From positions 1 through 57,766 of the forward strand of contig JAABRU010000003.1 of assembly GCA_011390755.1 (NCBI GenBank): 57,766 bases of DNA. Direction: 5' to 3'. The stretch comes from Desulfobacteraceae bacterium. GTDB lineage: Bacteria > Desulfobacterota > Desulfobacteria > Desulfobacterales > Desulfococcaceae. Numbering within the stretch: the stretch's first letter is position 1; each line of letters begins with the position of its first letter. The notes below the pieces were generated by a model that made no database searches, had not been told where the DNA came from, and worked only from the letters and a program-made list of their open reading frames with translations. Below are positions 9,233 through 18,104 of the stretch, piece by piece. The position numbers and the translations under genes are program-made.

Positions 9233-9410
9233 TCGGTAAAACCGGTTTCATGTGAATATTTCCTGATAAACCGGTAAAAAGTCAGAAAATCGTTACTCCG
9301 CCGAAAACCGGGATACGGAACCTGCTGAAAATACAGGAGCCCGGCTTTGGACGGAATGACAAAGAAACCGGAAATCAGATTTTTTACGGATGCATCTTTC
9401 CTGCACTGCT

Positions 9411-9728
9411 TCATTGGCCGGAACTGCTGCTTTCGGGAAGGGGACGGGTTTTGATCCGTTCTATCTCCAGCCGGAGTTCATCCACCTCCTCTTTGCTGGC
9501 AATATTTGCCTTTTTCAGTATTTTATTCACAATTTCCTCTATGCGGTCTTCCAGATTGTCCACAGAGGAATCATATTTTTTCATAAGATCATCCATAAAT
9601 TTCCGGCCTTCGTCTTCCGACATTTTCTGCCGGTTGGTCCAGTCTTTGGCCATTTCTTCCACTTCCTCACGGGTTTTCAGGGCCATTCCGATACCGGTAA
9701 GCATGGTTTTTTTCAGCATATCCAGCAT
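9411..9728 (-). CDS. Phasin-family (polyhydroxyalkanoate granule-associated type) protein, 105 aa
   Basis: The 105-residue protein is almost wholly helical and charged. It opens with MLDMLKKTMLTGIGMALKTREEVEEMAK, the usual opening of the short phasin family found in Desulfobacterota and Chloroflexi, and ends in a coiled coil (ASKEEVDELRLEIERIKT). Family members coat polyester granules or act as small helical regulators; no PHA synthase is present in the window, so the granule role is only an inference. A strong AAAGGAG ribosome binding site precedes the ATG. It is 178 bases upstream of the AarF-like gene and may be cotranscribed with it. Confidence 0.75.
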   Translation of the reverse strand: MLDMLKKTMLTGIGMALKTREEVEEMAKDWTNRQKMSEDEGRKFMDDLMKKYDSSVDNLEDRIEEIVNKILKKANIASKEEVDELRLEIERIKTRPLPESSSSGQ

Positions 9729-9732
9729 ATTT

Positions 9733-10311
9733 TCTCTCCTTTCGGGAATAAGGGGTCAGCGGTGCAGGGATGAGGGGACGGGGTCTGCAGTCCTTTTAGC
9801 AAAATAACGTCACTGCCCTGTCAGCCGGGGACGTACCCATGTACTGTCCCTCTCCCTGCCGCTGTTCGGCTGCGGCTTCGGTGTGCATTCCGGGTGAGAT
9901 TGATCCGATATCCACACCGAAGCCCTGTGCAGTGTATTTTCTGAAAATCTGAGATCTGCAGCCCGGATTATTCATAAACCTGAACATATCTCCGGATCAT
10001 AATGATTCAGCTGAAAACCGGGTTATAAGCCATTTTTCGGCAGCTCAATTTAAATACCTGGTATAATGAAATAAATTTTTCCGGTTATACAAATTTTGAA
10101 AAATTTTCATCAAATTAAATCAAGCGGTTAAGAAATAACTACCGAAAGGCGGCTACAACGCCGGTTTTCAGCATTTTTCCGTTTTGAGTCCGTTATCAAA
10201 ATTTATGAACAGTATCAGGTCAGAAGACAGAAGGGAATATATTTTTCCTGAATCCTCATCCCCTTACATTAAAGTCTGCAAAAAAAAAGTCAACCGAAAA
10301 GATCATGAAGA
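9733..10311. other. Gene-free stretch between the phasin and acyl-CoA dehydrogenase genes
   Basis: I see no convincing gene. A 63-codon minus-strand frame at 9796-9987 lacks a ribosome binding site and protein-like composition. A short inverted pair (GGCTTCGGTGTG near 9877 and CACACCGAAGCC near 9914) is the only clear structure. The segment 10030-10140 is notably AT-rich. Confidence 0.5.
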
Positions 10312-11469
10312 TCATTTGTTTTTTCCGATCAGATAACTGGCAATGGTGTTTTTCTGAATCTCTTTGGTGCCTTCATAGAGTTCGCAGATTTTGGCATCCC
10401 GAGCAAAACGTTCCACTTCATATTCCAGCATATAACCGTAACCGCCCAGAAGCTGGATGGCCTCATCACAGACTTCCACAGCACAGCGGCCCGCCACCAT
10501 TTTGGCCATGGAAGTGAGTTTGGGATCAATGCGGCCCTGGTCGAAATTCCATGCGGCCTTGTACACCAGCAGGCGGGCCATCTCGATTTTGGTGGCCATA
10601 TCCGCGATTTTATGCTGATTGACCTGGAACTGGGAAATTTTTTTGCCGAACTGCTCCCGCTGTTTGATATAATTGAGTGCACGGTCAAAAGCACCCTGCG
10701 CGGTTCCCAGCCCCTGCGCGGCAATGAGAATACGGCTTTCATCAAAAAATTCCAGAACCTGGTAAAAACCTTTGTTTTCTTTGCCGATCAGGTTGTCCGC
10801 CGGAACCCGGACATCTTTGAACACCACTTCCGCTGTATGCATGGAACGGATTCCCATTTTGGTTCCCACACTGGTGGCGGAAACCCCCGGACGGTCCGCT
10901 TCCACCAGAATGAGACTCATCCCGCGGTGACCGGGCTGTACTTCCGTATCCGTCTGACAGAGAACACTGTAAAAACCGGCCAGTGGCCCGCCGTTGGTGA
11001 TGAAAATTTTGGTGCCGTTGATGACCCACTCATCCCCTTCTTTCACAGCCGCAGTATCCATGCGGGTAATATCCGAGCCGTGGTTGGGTTCGGTAAAGGC
11101 TCCGCAGGAAAGCATTTCGCCCAGAGCCACTTTGGGCAGCCATTTCTTTTTCTGCTCATCACTGCCGAAATGCATGATGATTTCAGAAGCAAAATCCGCA
11201 AGAATCAGACATGCCCCCACAGAAGAATCCCCCCGGCAGAGCTCTTCGGCAACCAGGATATTTTCCATAACCCCCAGCCCCTGTCCCTCATATTCTTCCG
11301 GAAAATGAATGCCGATAAAACCGAGTTCTGCTGCCTTTTTCCAGATATCAACAGGATATTCGTGTTTTTCCTCCAGTTCCTCTATCAGATCTTTTTTGAA
11401 TTCTTTTTTTACAAATTCTCTGACGGACTGCTGAATACGTTTCTGCTCTCTGCTCAGTTCAAATTCCAT
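10312..11469 (-). CDS. Short-chain-type acyl-CoA dehydrogenase (385 aa)
   Basis: This is a standard-length ACAD. It has the flavin/substrate block CGAFTEPNHGSDITRM, the beta-domain block WVINGTKIFITNGGPLAGFYSV, the RXXF motif region ALNYIKQREQFGKKISQFQ, QLLGGYGYMLEYEVERFARDAKI, and LYEGTKEIQ carrying the presumed base Glu366. It would oxidise an acyl-CoA and pass electrons to ETF. The His in PNHGSD, where most members have Glu/Ala-Gly, occurs in some branched or glutaryl-type relatives, so the substrate is not assigned. The start is firm, with GGAGGT nine bases upstream. It is a single-gene unit flanked by repeat sequence. Confidence 0.93.
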   Translation of the reverse strand: MEFELSREQKRIQQSVREFVKKEFKKDLIEELEEKHEYPVDIWKKAAELGFIGIHFPEEYEGQGLGVMENILVAEELCRGDSSVGACLILADFASEIIMHFGSDEQKKKWLPKVALGEMLSCGAFTEPNHGSDITRMDTAAVKEGDEWVINGTKIFITNGGPLAGFYSVLCQTDTEVQPGHRGMSLILVEADRPGVSATSVGTKMGIRSMHTAEVVFKDVRVPADNLIGKENKGFYQVLEFFDESRILIAAQGLGTAQGAFDRALNYIKQREQFGKKISQFQVNQHKIADMATKIEMARLLVYKAAWNFDQGRIDPKLTSMAKMVAGRCAVEVCDEAIQLLGGYGYMLEYEVERFARDAKICELYEGTKEIQKNTIASYLIGKNK

Positions 11470-11484
11470 TTTTTTACCTCCTGG

Positions 11485-11627
11485 TTTTTTGGTAGTGGGT
11501 CAAAAGGGCTGATGCATTAAATACCTGACTGCAGGGGCGCATTGTATACGCCCGTCATGAGCGGATTCGGGGCATGTGCAATACACTCCTGCAGAAAAAA
11601 ATCAGATGATTTGACCCAACACCGTTT
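11485..11627. repeat. Inverted-repeat element, family A variant with a different interior
   Basis: The outer ends GGTAGTGGGTCAAA (11491-11504) and TTTGACCCAACACC (about 11610-11623) match the family A ends at 7348-7458. The interior lacks the C/G-run hairpin and instead carries GCAGGGGCGCATTGTATACGC. A similar interior (GGGGCCTGTGCACTGCGCCC followed by AAATCAGGGGATTTGACCC) recurs at 54770-54835. Confidence 0.65.
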
Positions 11628-11925
11628 TTTTTCTGCAGATATAAAAAGACGGTCTGCTTTGCAGCAAATTTCAGCAAAGCACCTGCCGGTCAGCACATTT
11701 TTTCCCGGAAAAGCCTTCCGGCATGAGTGTTTTTTTTATCCGCTAAATACAATTTATTTTATGCGAAATATTCATTAGTCTTTGAATTTAATGAAAAAAC
11801 TGTTTATTTCTATCATAGGATTTTTCTGAATGCAAGCGATTTGACAATTCTTTTTTTGAAAAAGAAAGAAAAAATACCGAATTCCTGTTTTCAGATGTTT
11901 TTTTTCTGTCCAAAGCGTTTAAAAA

Positions 11926-12363
11926 ATGTTATATTCAGAGAAAGAAGGGCAAATTGACAGCATTCCGTTTTTTTCTGATCCCCGGAAGGGAAAAGGGCAT
12001 AAGTCTTTGAATTTGTTAAATCTGAATATTCGGATATATTCCATAGGATATTGGGATTATGAAATTCTACTTTTTACCGAATTATTGCCAAATATAAAAA
12101 ATTATACAGAAAAAGAAATGCCAGATAAAAGCATAATAGCCGAAAAAAGAAATTATCGCGTAAAAATTGTTGAAGATGCTAAAAAAACAGCATTGCAATA
12201 TTTAAAAAATATCGAATTATCAAAAGTTGTTACATTCGGATTACCTGAAATTGGTGATCGCTGTCATTGTTGGTGTGTACCATTTTGCGCGGAGAAAAAC
12301 GTAATGCCACTGACGGAAGGTTTGACACGGAGGCGACCGACTTTATCCAATGCTGCATTATAG
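11926..12363 (+). pseudogene. Possible fragment of a foreign gene (145-codon frame)
   Basis: A plus-strand frame of 145 codons lies in sequence much richer in A/T than its neighbours. The middle part (TEKEMPDKSIIAEKRNYRV ... LSKVVTFGLPEIGDRCHCWCVPF) looks protein-like, but both ends do not. The FGLPEI-D-R-x-x-W-x-VP pattern is reminiscent of conserved N-terminal pieces of phage or restriction-associated proteins, but I cannot name the family. No good ribosome binding site is seen. I treat it as a decayed fragment. The flanking 11640-11925 and 12364-12550 hold no recognisable gene. Confidence 0.35.
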
Positions 12364-12550
12364 TGATTTTCTGAAATCATGCAAATATATTTCTGATTTC
12401 ATTGATAAAGTTACAAAAATTATCAAAAAGGGGCTTACTGCAGCCTAAACAGAGCGATTCTCAGACCTGAAAATGATTTCCGACCGGAAATGAATGTCCT
12501 CCGCAGTGATTGATAATGATGAGTATAATAACTATTTAAATTAAATAATA

Positions 12551-12695
12551 TCAGTAGATCGAAAAGTTTCCCCCGGATACGGTTTTACGGCTGTCCCGGA
12601 GTGCGGAAACTGTATTTCTGCACCGCCGCATCTCCCGGCTGCCCCGTGCAGAAATACAGTTTTTGCACTCCCCCGGAAACTTTTCGATCTGCTGA
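12551..12695. mobile_element. Family B MITE, copy B1 (145 bp, ATA target duplication)
   Basis: The ends TCAGTAGATCGAAAAGTTTC and its near-complement ending CTTTTCGATCTGCTGA bound a 145-bp element. The three bases ATA occur directly on each side (12548-12550 and 12696-12698). The interior forms a second long stem from GGAAACTGTATTTCTGCAC and GTGCAGAAATACAGTTT. Confidence 0.9.
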
Positions 12696-12700
12696 ATACA

Positions 12701-12811
12701 GAAAATTCGGAGGTGGGTCAAATCCGTTGATCCGAATATTCCCCTCCCCCGGCGGGAGGGGGCAGGGGAGGGGAGTCTTTTTCAACGGATTTGACCCGCT
12801 ACCGAAAATTC
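12701..12811. repeat. Inverted-repeat element, family A, second complete copy
   Basis: The ends at 12701-12730 and 12782-12811 are inverted copies with the same TGGGTCAAATCCGTTGA core as 7348-7458, and the same CCCCTCCCCCGGCGGGAGG interior. It abuts the B1 element, so two unrelated elements sit back to back. Confidence 0.8.
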
Positions 12812-13008
12812 TATAAAAAAGTTTCCCGGCTCCGTTTTGTGCCGGACAATTTCATGATACACAGATCGTAAAATTATCCGGCTTTTCAAAAATGAATGCC
12901 GGAAGACTGCCGGAAAACAGATGTCCGTATGCACTTTCTCCGGCAGTTATCCGAAACCGCTTTCCGGAAATCCGGAGCAAAAAAAAGAAACAGAAGGATA
13001 CAGAAATT

Positions 13009-13758
13009 ATGAGTTTTTCAATCGCGTTGGCAGGAAAAGGGGGTACAGGCAAAACAACCGTTTCCGGGATGCTGATAAAATATCTTGTCCAAAAAGGTAA
13101 AACCCCGATACTGGCCGTGGATGCCGATCCCAATGCCAATTTAAATGAAGTGCTGGGGCTGGAAGTGACAGATACCCTGGGAAATGCCAGGGAAGATATG
13201 AAAAAAGGCAAGGTTCCCGCGGGAATGACCAAAGATGTCTTCATGTCCATGCGGATGGAGGAAGCTGTTGCAGAAGAGGACGGTTATGATCTGATCGTTA
13301 TGGGGCAGCCCGAAGGCCAGGGATGTTACTGTGCCGCCAATACCATTCTCAGCAATTTTCTGGAAAGACTTGCGGATAATTATCCCTATATTGTTATGGA
13401 TAATGAAGCCGGAATGGAACACATCAGCCGCCTGACCACCCGCAATGTGAATACCCTGCTGATTGTTTCCGACACTTCCCGGCGGGCCGTGCAGGCGGCC
13501 ATCCGCATCAGTCAGTTATCCAAAGAACTGAATGTGGGGGTGGAAAAAAGCTGGCTGATTATCAATCAGGCCAAAAGCGATCCGCCGGAAGCCGTCATGA
13601 AAATGCTGGAGGCCGAAAATCTGGAACTGGCGGGAACCATTCCCGAGGATGATGCCGTGTATGAATATGATCTCAACGGAAAGGCCACTGTGAATATACC
13701 GGATGACAATCCGGCACTGCAGGCGGCTTTCCGTATTTTTGATAAAATTATCGGATAG
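13009..13758 (+). CDS. cooC: CooC-like nickel-insertion ATPase for carbon monoxide dehydrogenase (249 aa)
   Basis: A ParA/MinD-type P-loop ATPase: deviant Walker A GKGGTGKTT at residues 9-17, LAVDADPNAN, and the CxC pair Cys106/Cys108 in PEGQGCYCAAN, which in CooC proteins binds metal at the dimer interface. The later VMDNEAGMEHISR segment is also typical of CooC/AcsF. The family loads Ni into the C-cluster of CO dehydrogenase or acetyl-CoA synthase. The ATG at 13009 has AGAAGGA ten bases upstream; the longer frame from 12892 runs through non-coding sequence. No CO dehydrogenase or acetyl-CoA synthase gene is in the window, so it acts at a distance if it is functional. Confidence 0.9.
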   Translation: MSFSIALAGKGGTGKTTVSGMLIKYLVQKGKTPILAVDADPNANLNEVLGLEVTDTLGNAREDMKKGKVPAGMTKDVFMSMRMEEAVAEEDGYDLIVMGQPEGQGCYCAANTILSNFLERLADNYPYIVMDNEAGMEHISRLTTRNVNTLLIVSDTSRRAVQAAIRISQLSKELNVGVEKSWLIINQAKSDPPEAVMKMLEAENLELAGTIPEDDAVYEYDLNGKATVNIPDDNPALQAAFRIFDKIIG

Positions 13759-13974
13759 CCAGACTTACAGCACCGGACATAAGTAACAGGCCACAAATTC
13801 TTCGGTATGCAGAAAGTCTGTCTGTACTGATTTTCAGGATATTCCGAAATCATTATCCGGAAAAACTTGTGGTCAGGTACTTAAAAGGCCGAAAGGAGAG
13901 TCTGGTTGCATCCCGGATTCTCCCTGCTGCGGCCTTCCGTAGTGCTGAAAGCCCGGAAGCACAGGGGAGAATAT

Positions 13975-14925
13975 ATGAAAAAAACAGGCTTTTTATATGA
14001 CGATCAGTATTTACAGCATCTGACAGGTTCTTACCATCCGGAATGTCCGGAAAGACTGACGGCGATTCTGAAAGGAATTGAAGAAGCCGGATTTCTCCCC
14101 AGTCTGACCCGGATTCCGGCGGTCCGCTCTTCACAGCGCTGGATTGAAATTGTTCATCATGTGAGCTATATCCTGCGTTTTGAAGAGGCCTGTCTTTTGG
14201 GAATGGACGAATTTGATTTTCCCGATAATCAGATGTGCCGGGATACCTACGACATCGCCCTGCTGGCGGTCGGCGGCATACTGGAGACCCTGAAAATGAT
14301 AATGGACGGCAGGCTGGATAATGCCTTCTGTGCGGTCCGGCCGCCCGGTCATCATGCGGAAGTCACCAAGGCCATGGGCTTCTGCTATTTCAACAATGTG
14401 GCCATTGCCGCGCGTTATCTGCAGGAAGAATGGAAGGTCGGACGGGTGGCGATTCTTGATTTTGATGTTCACCACGGCAACGGAACCCAGCATATTTTTG
14501 AAAGTGATCCCACGGTATTTTATTATTCCATCCATGAGCATCCCTCCTTTGCATTTCCCGGAACCGGGAGGGAATTTGAGCAGGGGGAAGGAGCGGGACA
14601 GGGCTATACACTGAACTCTCCTGTCCTGCCCGGACAGGGGGACAATGAATACAAAGAACTCATACAGCGGGATCTGCTTCCGGCCATGGAAAATTTTCAA
14701 CCGGAATTTATCATTCTCTCCACAGGATTTGATGCACATGCAGAGGATGATATGTCGGATATCAATGTTTCCACAGAAGGTTTTTCATGGATCATGAACA
14801 TCATGATGTCCCTGGCCCGCCAGTACACGGGGGGGAAACTTCTTTCGGTGCTGGAAGGCGGATACTCTCTGCAGCATCTTCCGGAGCTGGCGGCAAACCA
14901 TGTGGAAATTCTGCTGAAGGGATAA
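13975..14925 (+). CDS. Class II histone-deacetylase-like amidohydrolase (316 aa)
   Basis: All class II HDAC/acetylpolyamine amidohydrolase landmarks are present: RPPGHHAE with the catalytic pair His136/His137, GFCYFNNVAIAARYL, the zinc ligands Asp174 and His176 in ILDFDVHHGNG, STGFDAHAEDDM, and LEGGYS. The family removes acetyl groups from lysines, polyamines or other amides; the bacterial substrate is unknown here. The ATG at 13975 follows AGGGGAG by six bases; the upstream extension to 13906 is not protein-like. The TAA at 14923-14925 abuts a repeat fragment. There is no signal peptide, so it is cytoplasmic. Confidence 0.92.
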   Translation: MKKTGFLYDDQYLQHLTGSYHPECPERLTAILKGIEEAGFLPSLTRIPAVRSSQRWIEIVHHVSYILRFEEACLLGMDEFDFPDNQMCRDTYDIALLAVGGILETLKMIMDGRLDNAFCAVRPPGHHAEVTKAMGFCYFNNVAIAARYLQEEWKVGRVAILDFDVHHGNGTQHIFESDPTVFYYSIHEHPSFAFPGTGREFEQGEGAGQGYTLNSPVLPGQGDNEYKELIQRDLLPAMENFQPEFIILSTGFDAHAEDDMSDINVSTEGFSWIMNIMMSLARQYTGGKLLSVLEGGYSLQHLPELAANHVEILLKG

Positions 14926-14996
14926 ATAACTCAAAAACGACACCTGCCTGATATTTATTCAGGTAGAATCAAATAAAATTAAATGGTTAAATATAA
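14926..14996. repeat. Left-end fragment of the 5409-5592 MITE
   Basis: ACTCAAAAACGACACCTG and the following ~50 bases match 5413-5482 of the complete element with few differences. The right terminal repeat is absent, so this is a truncated copy directly after the HDAC-like gene stop. Confidence 0.75.
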
Positions 14997-15122
14997 CCCA
15001 CATTTCGCTCTTTGCGATCCAACAATCTGAATTTATTGAATCCGATTCTTTGGGTATGCAAAAAATTCTGGAAAATTCAGTTTAATTTTCAAAGTGTTGC
15101 AAAGACAAGCGAAATGCGGGAT
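14997..15122. repeat. Imperfect inverted repeat (CATTTCGC ends)
   Basis: ACCCACATTTCGCTCTTTGC at the left and GCAAAGACAAGCGAAATGCGGGAT at the right form an imperfect inverted pair around an AT-rich core. No gene is seen from 14926 to 15432. Confidence 0.5.
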
Positions 15123-15432
15123 ATAAAGGCAGGAAAAAGAAATTCCTGTTCCCCCAATCCCGGCCCCTTCTGCCTCATATATCATTCTTTTTGCAAAAAA
15201 TAAAGAAGTTGAACGGCAAAGAAAATACGTTTTTCAGAAAATCGGGACGGACACGGTTTTTTTGTCCCGCCCATCTGCCGCTGCGGTGCCATGCCATTTT
15301 TCTGCAATCATTAAATATTCAAGATTAAGCATTCAGCATTTTTATATAAAATGCTCTTGATAGATTCGGGATGCCTGTGATAACCTGATCCCCATTCTGC
15401 AAAATATCAGACATTATTTCACAAGGTGTTTT

Positions 15433-17667
15433 ATGATCCGAAAGAAAAACCGGCCCGGCCGTCATGTTTCTTTTCTTACAGAGGAAGATCGGAAACGGCG
15501 GAAAAAAGAAATCATCCTTTGTTTTATCATTATTGTCACTGTCAGTTTTCTGACCTTTATTGAAAACCGGCTCATCAGTTTCGGATCGGATTTTCCGGTA
15601 TCCAATACCATTTTAATGTTTATTCTCATCAATGTGAACCTGCTGCTGCTGATTCTGCTTATCTTTCTGGTTTTCCGGAATATTGTAAAACTGCTGTATG
15701 ACCGGAAACGCAAAGTCATGGGTACAAAACTGCGTACCCGCCTGTCTATGGCTTTTATTGTGCTGACCCTTTTTCCCACCACTGTGCTTTTTTTCTTTTC
15801 CATCAATTTTGTCAGCACCAGCATCGGTTTCTGGTTTAATGTGCCGGTAGAACAGGCATTGCAGAATTCCCTGAATGTGGGGAGGGAACTGTACGCGGGT
15901 ATGGAATCCCGTCACCGTTTTTTTCTGAAACGGGCCGCTGTGCAGATTGTGAACAACAGGCTGCTGGATACGGGTCGGAAAGAGGAACTCACCTCCTATG
16001 TGCAGGTGATTCAGCGGGAATTCAATCTCCATGCCGCAGAAGTTTATGATCGCAGGGGGCGGCGGATATCCTTTTCCCAGGCCCCGGAACTCCATGATAT
16101 GCAGCTGGCTCCCCTTGCTCCGGATCATCTGCTGCATCTGCAGGAAAAAATTCGCACCCTGTCGGAAGAAAGTCCGTACGGGGAATTAAACCGCAGCGCT
16201 GCGACTGTTCCCTTTGGGGTGTCTCCGGAACAAATCGCCGGTTATGCTGTGCTTTCCAGTCTGATTTCCGCTGATCTGCGGGAAAATCTGGCGGCCATTT
16301 CCAGAGGATATGAAGAATATCAGCAGATCAAACTGCTCAAACGCCCCATTCAGATCACTTATTATATCACTCTTTCCATTGTGGCGCTGCTGGTGCTGTT
16401 CTGCGCGGTATGGTTCGGTTTTTATCTGGCAAAATCCATCAGTATTCCTATCCGGGAACTGGCAGAGGGAACCCGGCGGGTGGCAGAAGGCGATCTGGGC
16501 TTCAGTATCGCGCAGGTGGGAGATGATGAAATCGGGAGCCTGGTAGAATCTTTCAACCGAATGACACGGGATTTGCGGGCAAACCGGGAACAGCTGGAAC
16601 TGTCGGCCCGGATGCTGCGGGAGCAGAATGCGGAAATAGAAGAACGCCGCCAGTACATGGAAATTGTGCTCAGGAATGTATCCACCGGTGTTATTACCCT
16701 GGATGCGCGCGGATTTGTCACTACGGCCAATACCTCTGCGGAAAAGATGCTGCAAATCCGCGCCCGGGATATTGTGAAGCAGAATTACCGCAAACTTCTG
16801 GACGGGGAGCATCTGCAGCTGGCCAGCGAAATCATGGAAAAACTGTCCGTATCCCGGAACAATGCGGTGCAGTTCAGCCTCCGTCTGACAATACGGGGGC
16901 GTCCCCGAACCTTTATGGTTCACATCAATGCCCTGCACGATGACGGCGGGCATCATATCGGTATTGTGGCGGTCTTTGATGATCTGACGGATCAGGAAAA
17001 GGCGCAGCGTATGGCGGCCTGGCGGGAAGTGGCCCGGCGCATTGCCCATGAAGTGAAAAATCCCCTGACCCCCATTGCCCTGTCCGCGCAGCGGCTGAAA
17101 AGAAGATATTCCCGGCAGATCCGTGAGGATGTGTTTGACGAATGCACCCGCATGATTATTGACCATGTGGAATTAATCCGGAATCTGGTAAACGAATTTT
17201 CCCGTTTTGCCAGATTTCCAACAGCCAATCCCGAACGCTGCCGTCTGCTTCCCATTATTGAAGAAACCCTTGCCCTTTACCGGGAGGGGCATCCGGATAT
17301 TTCTTTTGAACTGAATATGCCCGAAGAGCTGCCGCCCTTTAACCTGGATCGGCAGCAGATTAAACAGGCCCTGATTAATCTGGCGGATAATGCCATCAGC
17401 GCTATGAAAATGGAAGGAACCCTGACCATTTCCCTCAGCCATGATCCGGTGCTGAAAAGTGTGCGTCTGGAAGTGGCCGACACCGGGCCGGGGATTTCGG
17501 ATGAAGACAAAATCCGTCTTTTTGAGCCTTATTTTTCCACCAAAAAAACCGGCATGGGACTGGGTTTAACCATTGTCAGCACTATTATCGCAGACCATAA
17601 GGGCAGCATCCGGGTGCAGGACAACCATCCGCGGGGTACAAAATTTGTGATCGAACTGCCCATGTAA
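15433..17667 (+). CDS. ntrY: NtrY-like membrane sensor histidine kinase (744 aa)
   Basis: Order of parts: three N-terminal membrane helices (about residues 27-45, 54-80, 100-128), a periplasmic region to about 300, a fourth helix (ITLSIVALLVLFCAVWFGFYL), HAMP (to FNRMTRDL), a PAS domain opening VLRNVSTGVITLDARGFV, HisKA with phospho-acceptor His539 in RRIAHEVKNPLTP, and HATPase with the N box LADNAISAM and G boxes DTGPGIS and GMGLGLT. The layout and KNPLTPI motif match NtrY of the nitrogen-responsive NtrY/NtrX pair. In that system an NtrX sigma-54 regulator normally follows; here a repeat and a DASS transporter follow instead. No strong ribosome binding site is seen beyond AAGG before the ATG. 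Confidence 0.88.
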   Translation: MIRKKNRPGRHVSFLTEEDRKRRKKEIILCFIIIVTVSFLTFIENRLISFGSDFPVSNTILMFILINVNLLLLILLIFLVFRNIVKLLYDRKRKVMGTKLRTRLSMAFIVLTLFPTTVLFFFSINFVSTSIGFWFNVPVEQALQNSLNVGRELYAGMESRHRFFLKRAAVQIVNNRLLDTGRKEELTSYVQVIQREFNLHAAEVYDRRGRRISFSQAPELHDMQLAPLAPDHLLHLQEKIRTLSEESPYGELNRSAATVPFGVSPEQIAGYAVLSSLISADLRENLAAISRGYEEYQQIKLLKRPIQITYYITLSIVALLVLFCAVWFGFYLAKSISIPIRELAEGTRRVAEGDLGFSIAQVGDDEIGSLVESFNRMTRDLRANREQLELSARMLREQNAEIEERRQYMEIVLRNVSTGVITLDARGFVTTANTSAEKMLQIRARDIVKQNYRKLLDGEHLQLASEIMEKLSVSRNNAVQFSLRLTIRGRPRTFMVHINALHDDGGHHIGIVAVFDDLTDQEKAQRMAAWREVARRIAHEVKNPLTPIALSAQRLKRRYSRQIREDVFDECTRMIIDHVELIRNLVNEFSRFARFPTANPERCRLLPIIEETLALYREGHPDISFELNMPEELPPFNLDRQQIKQALINLADNAISAMKMEGTLTISLSHDPVLKSVRLEVADTGPGISDEDKIRLFEPYFSTKKTGMGLGLTIVSTIIADHKGSIRVQDNHPRGTKFVIELPM

Positions 17668-17689
17668 ACCCGGTTTTCTTTTGAAAAAG

Positions 17690-17760
17690 ATGGGCAATGC
17701 GGCTGACGTAAAGCCGGAGGTGTGCCGGGCTTACAGTTTGACACTCCTCCGACCTTAAGA
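17690..17760. repeat. Degenerate hairpin block related to family F
   Basis: GCCGGAGGTGTGCCGGGCTTACAGTTTGACACTCCTCCG resembles the inner hairpin of the 281-422 and 657-798 repeats. It follows the NtrY-like gene and may form a stem on either strand. Confidence 0.4.
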
Positions 17761-17918
17761 ACCTGTCCGAAAACTGTCTTTCGGTATTCTGTCCCCTCTG
17801 TTTTCACCGGGTTTAAAAATTGGTTTCAGCGGTTTTCGGATGGGCTCTAAATAAACAGTATTGGGGGGGAAGGAGGGGGAGAAACAACAGCCTGTAGTGA
17901 AAGACCGTTTTCACCCTC

Positions 17919-18062
17919 CCCCTGACACCGAACCCCTGACCCCTGACACCTGACCCCGAACACCTGACACCGAACACCTGACACCGAACACCTGACACCG
18001 AACACCCGAAACCAAACATCCGACACCGAACACCTGACACCGAACACCTGACACCGAACACC
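17919..18062. repeat. Tandem repeat of a 14-base unit (CCTGACACCGAACA)
   Basis: About ten units of CCTGACACCGAACA and heptamer variants (CCTGACC, CCGAACC) run head to tail, ending in a C8 tract followed by T8. The unit is two related 7-mers. The length is two-thirds of a codon multiple, so the opposite strand reads as repetitive MFGVRCSVSGVRC-like frames, which are not genes. It lies 43 bases downstream of the DASS gene stop. Confidence 0.9.
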
Positions 18063-18104
18063 CCCCCCCTTTTTTTTCCAGGGGAGGGGGGATTTAAGAA
18101 TGCA

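Noticed and set aside
7724-9277. 517-codon plus-strand frame opposite the AarF-like gene
   Set aside because: It is a shadow frame; the minus-strand protein has clear KxGQ and HADPHPGN motifs.
9796-9987. 63-codon minus-strand frame in the phasin-dehydrogenase gap
   Set aside because: There is no ribosome binding site, no recognisable protein character, and it contains a short inverted repeat.
12601-12816. 71-codon plus-strand frame (MRKLYFCTAASPG...)
   Set aside because: It is the translation of two adjacent mobile elements; similar strings appear at 20381 and 45275 for the same reason.
17813-18061. Repetitive minus-strand frames (MFGVRCSVSGVRC type)
   Set aside because: They are translations of the 14-base tandem DNA array; two overlapping frames give equally repetitive text, so neither is a gene.
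17919-18062. CRISPR array candidate
   Set aside because: The unit is 14 bases without spacers; repeats are contiguous.
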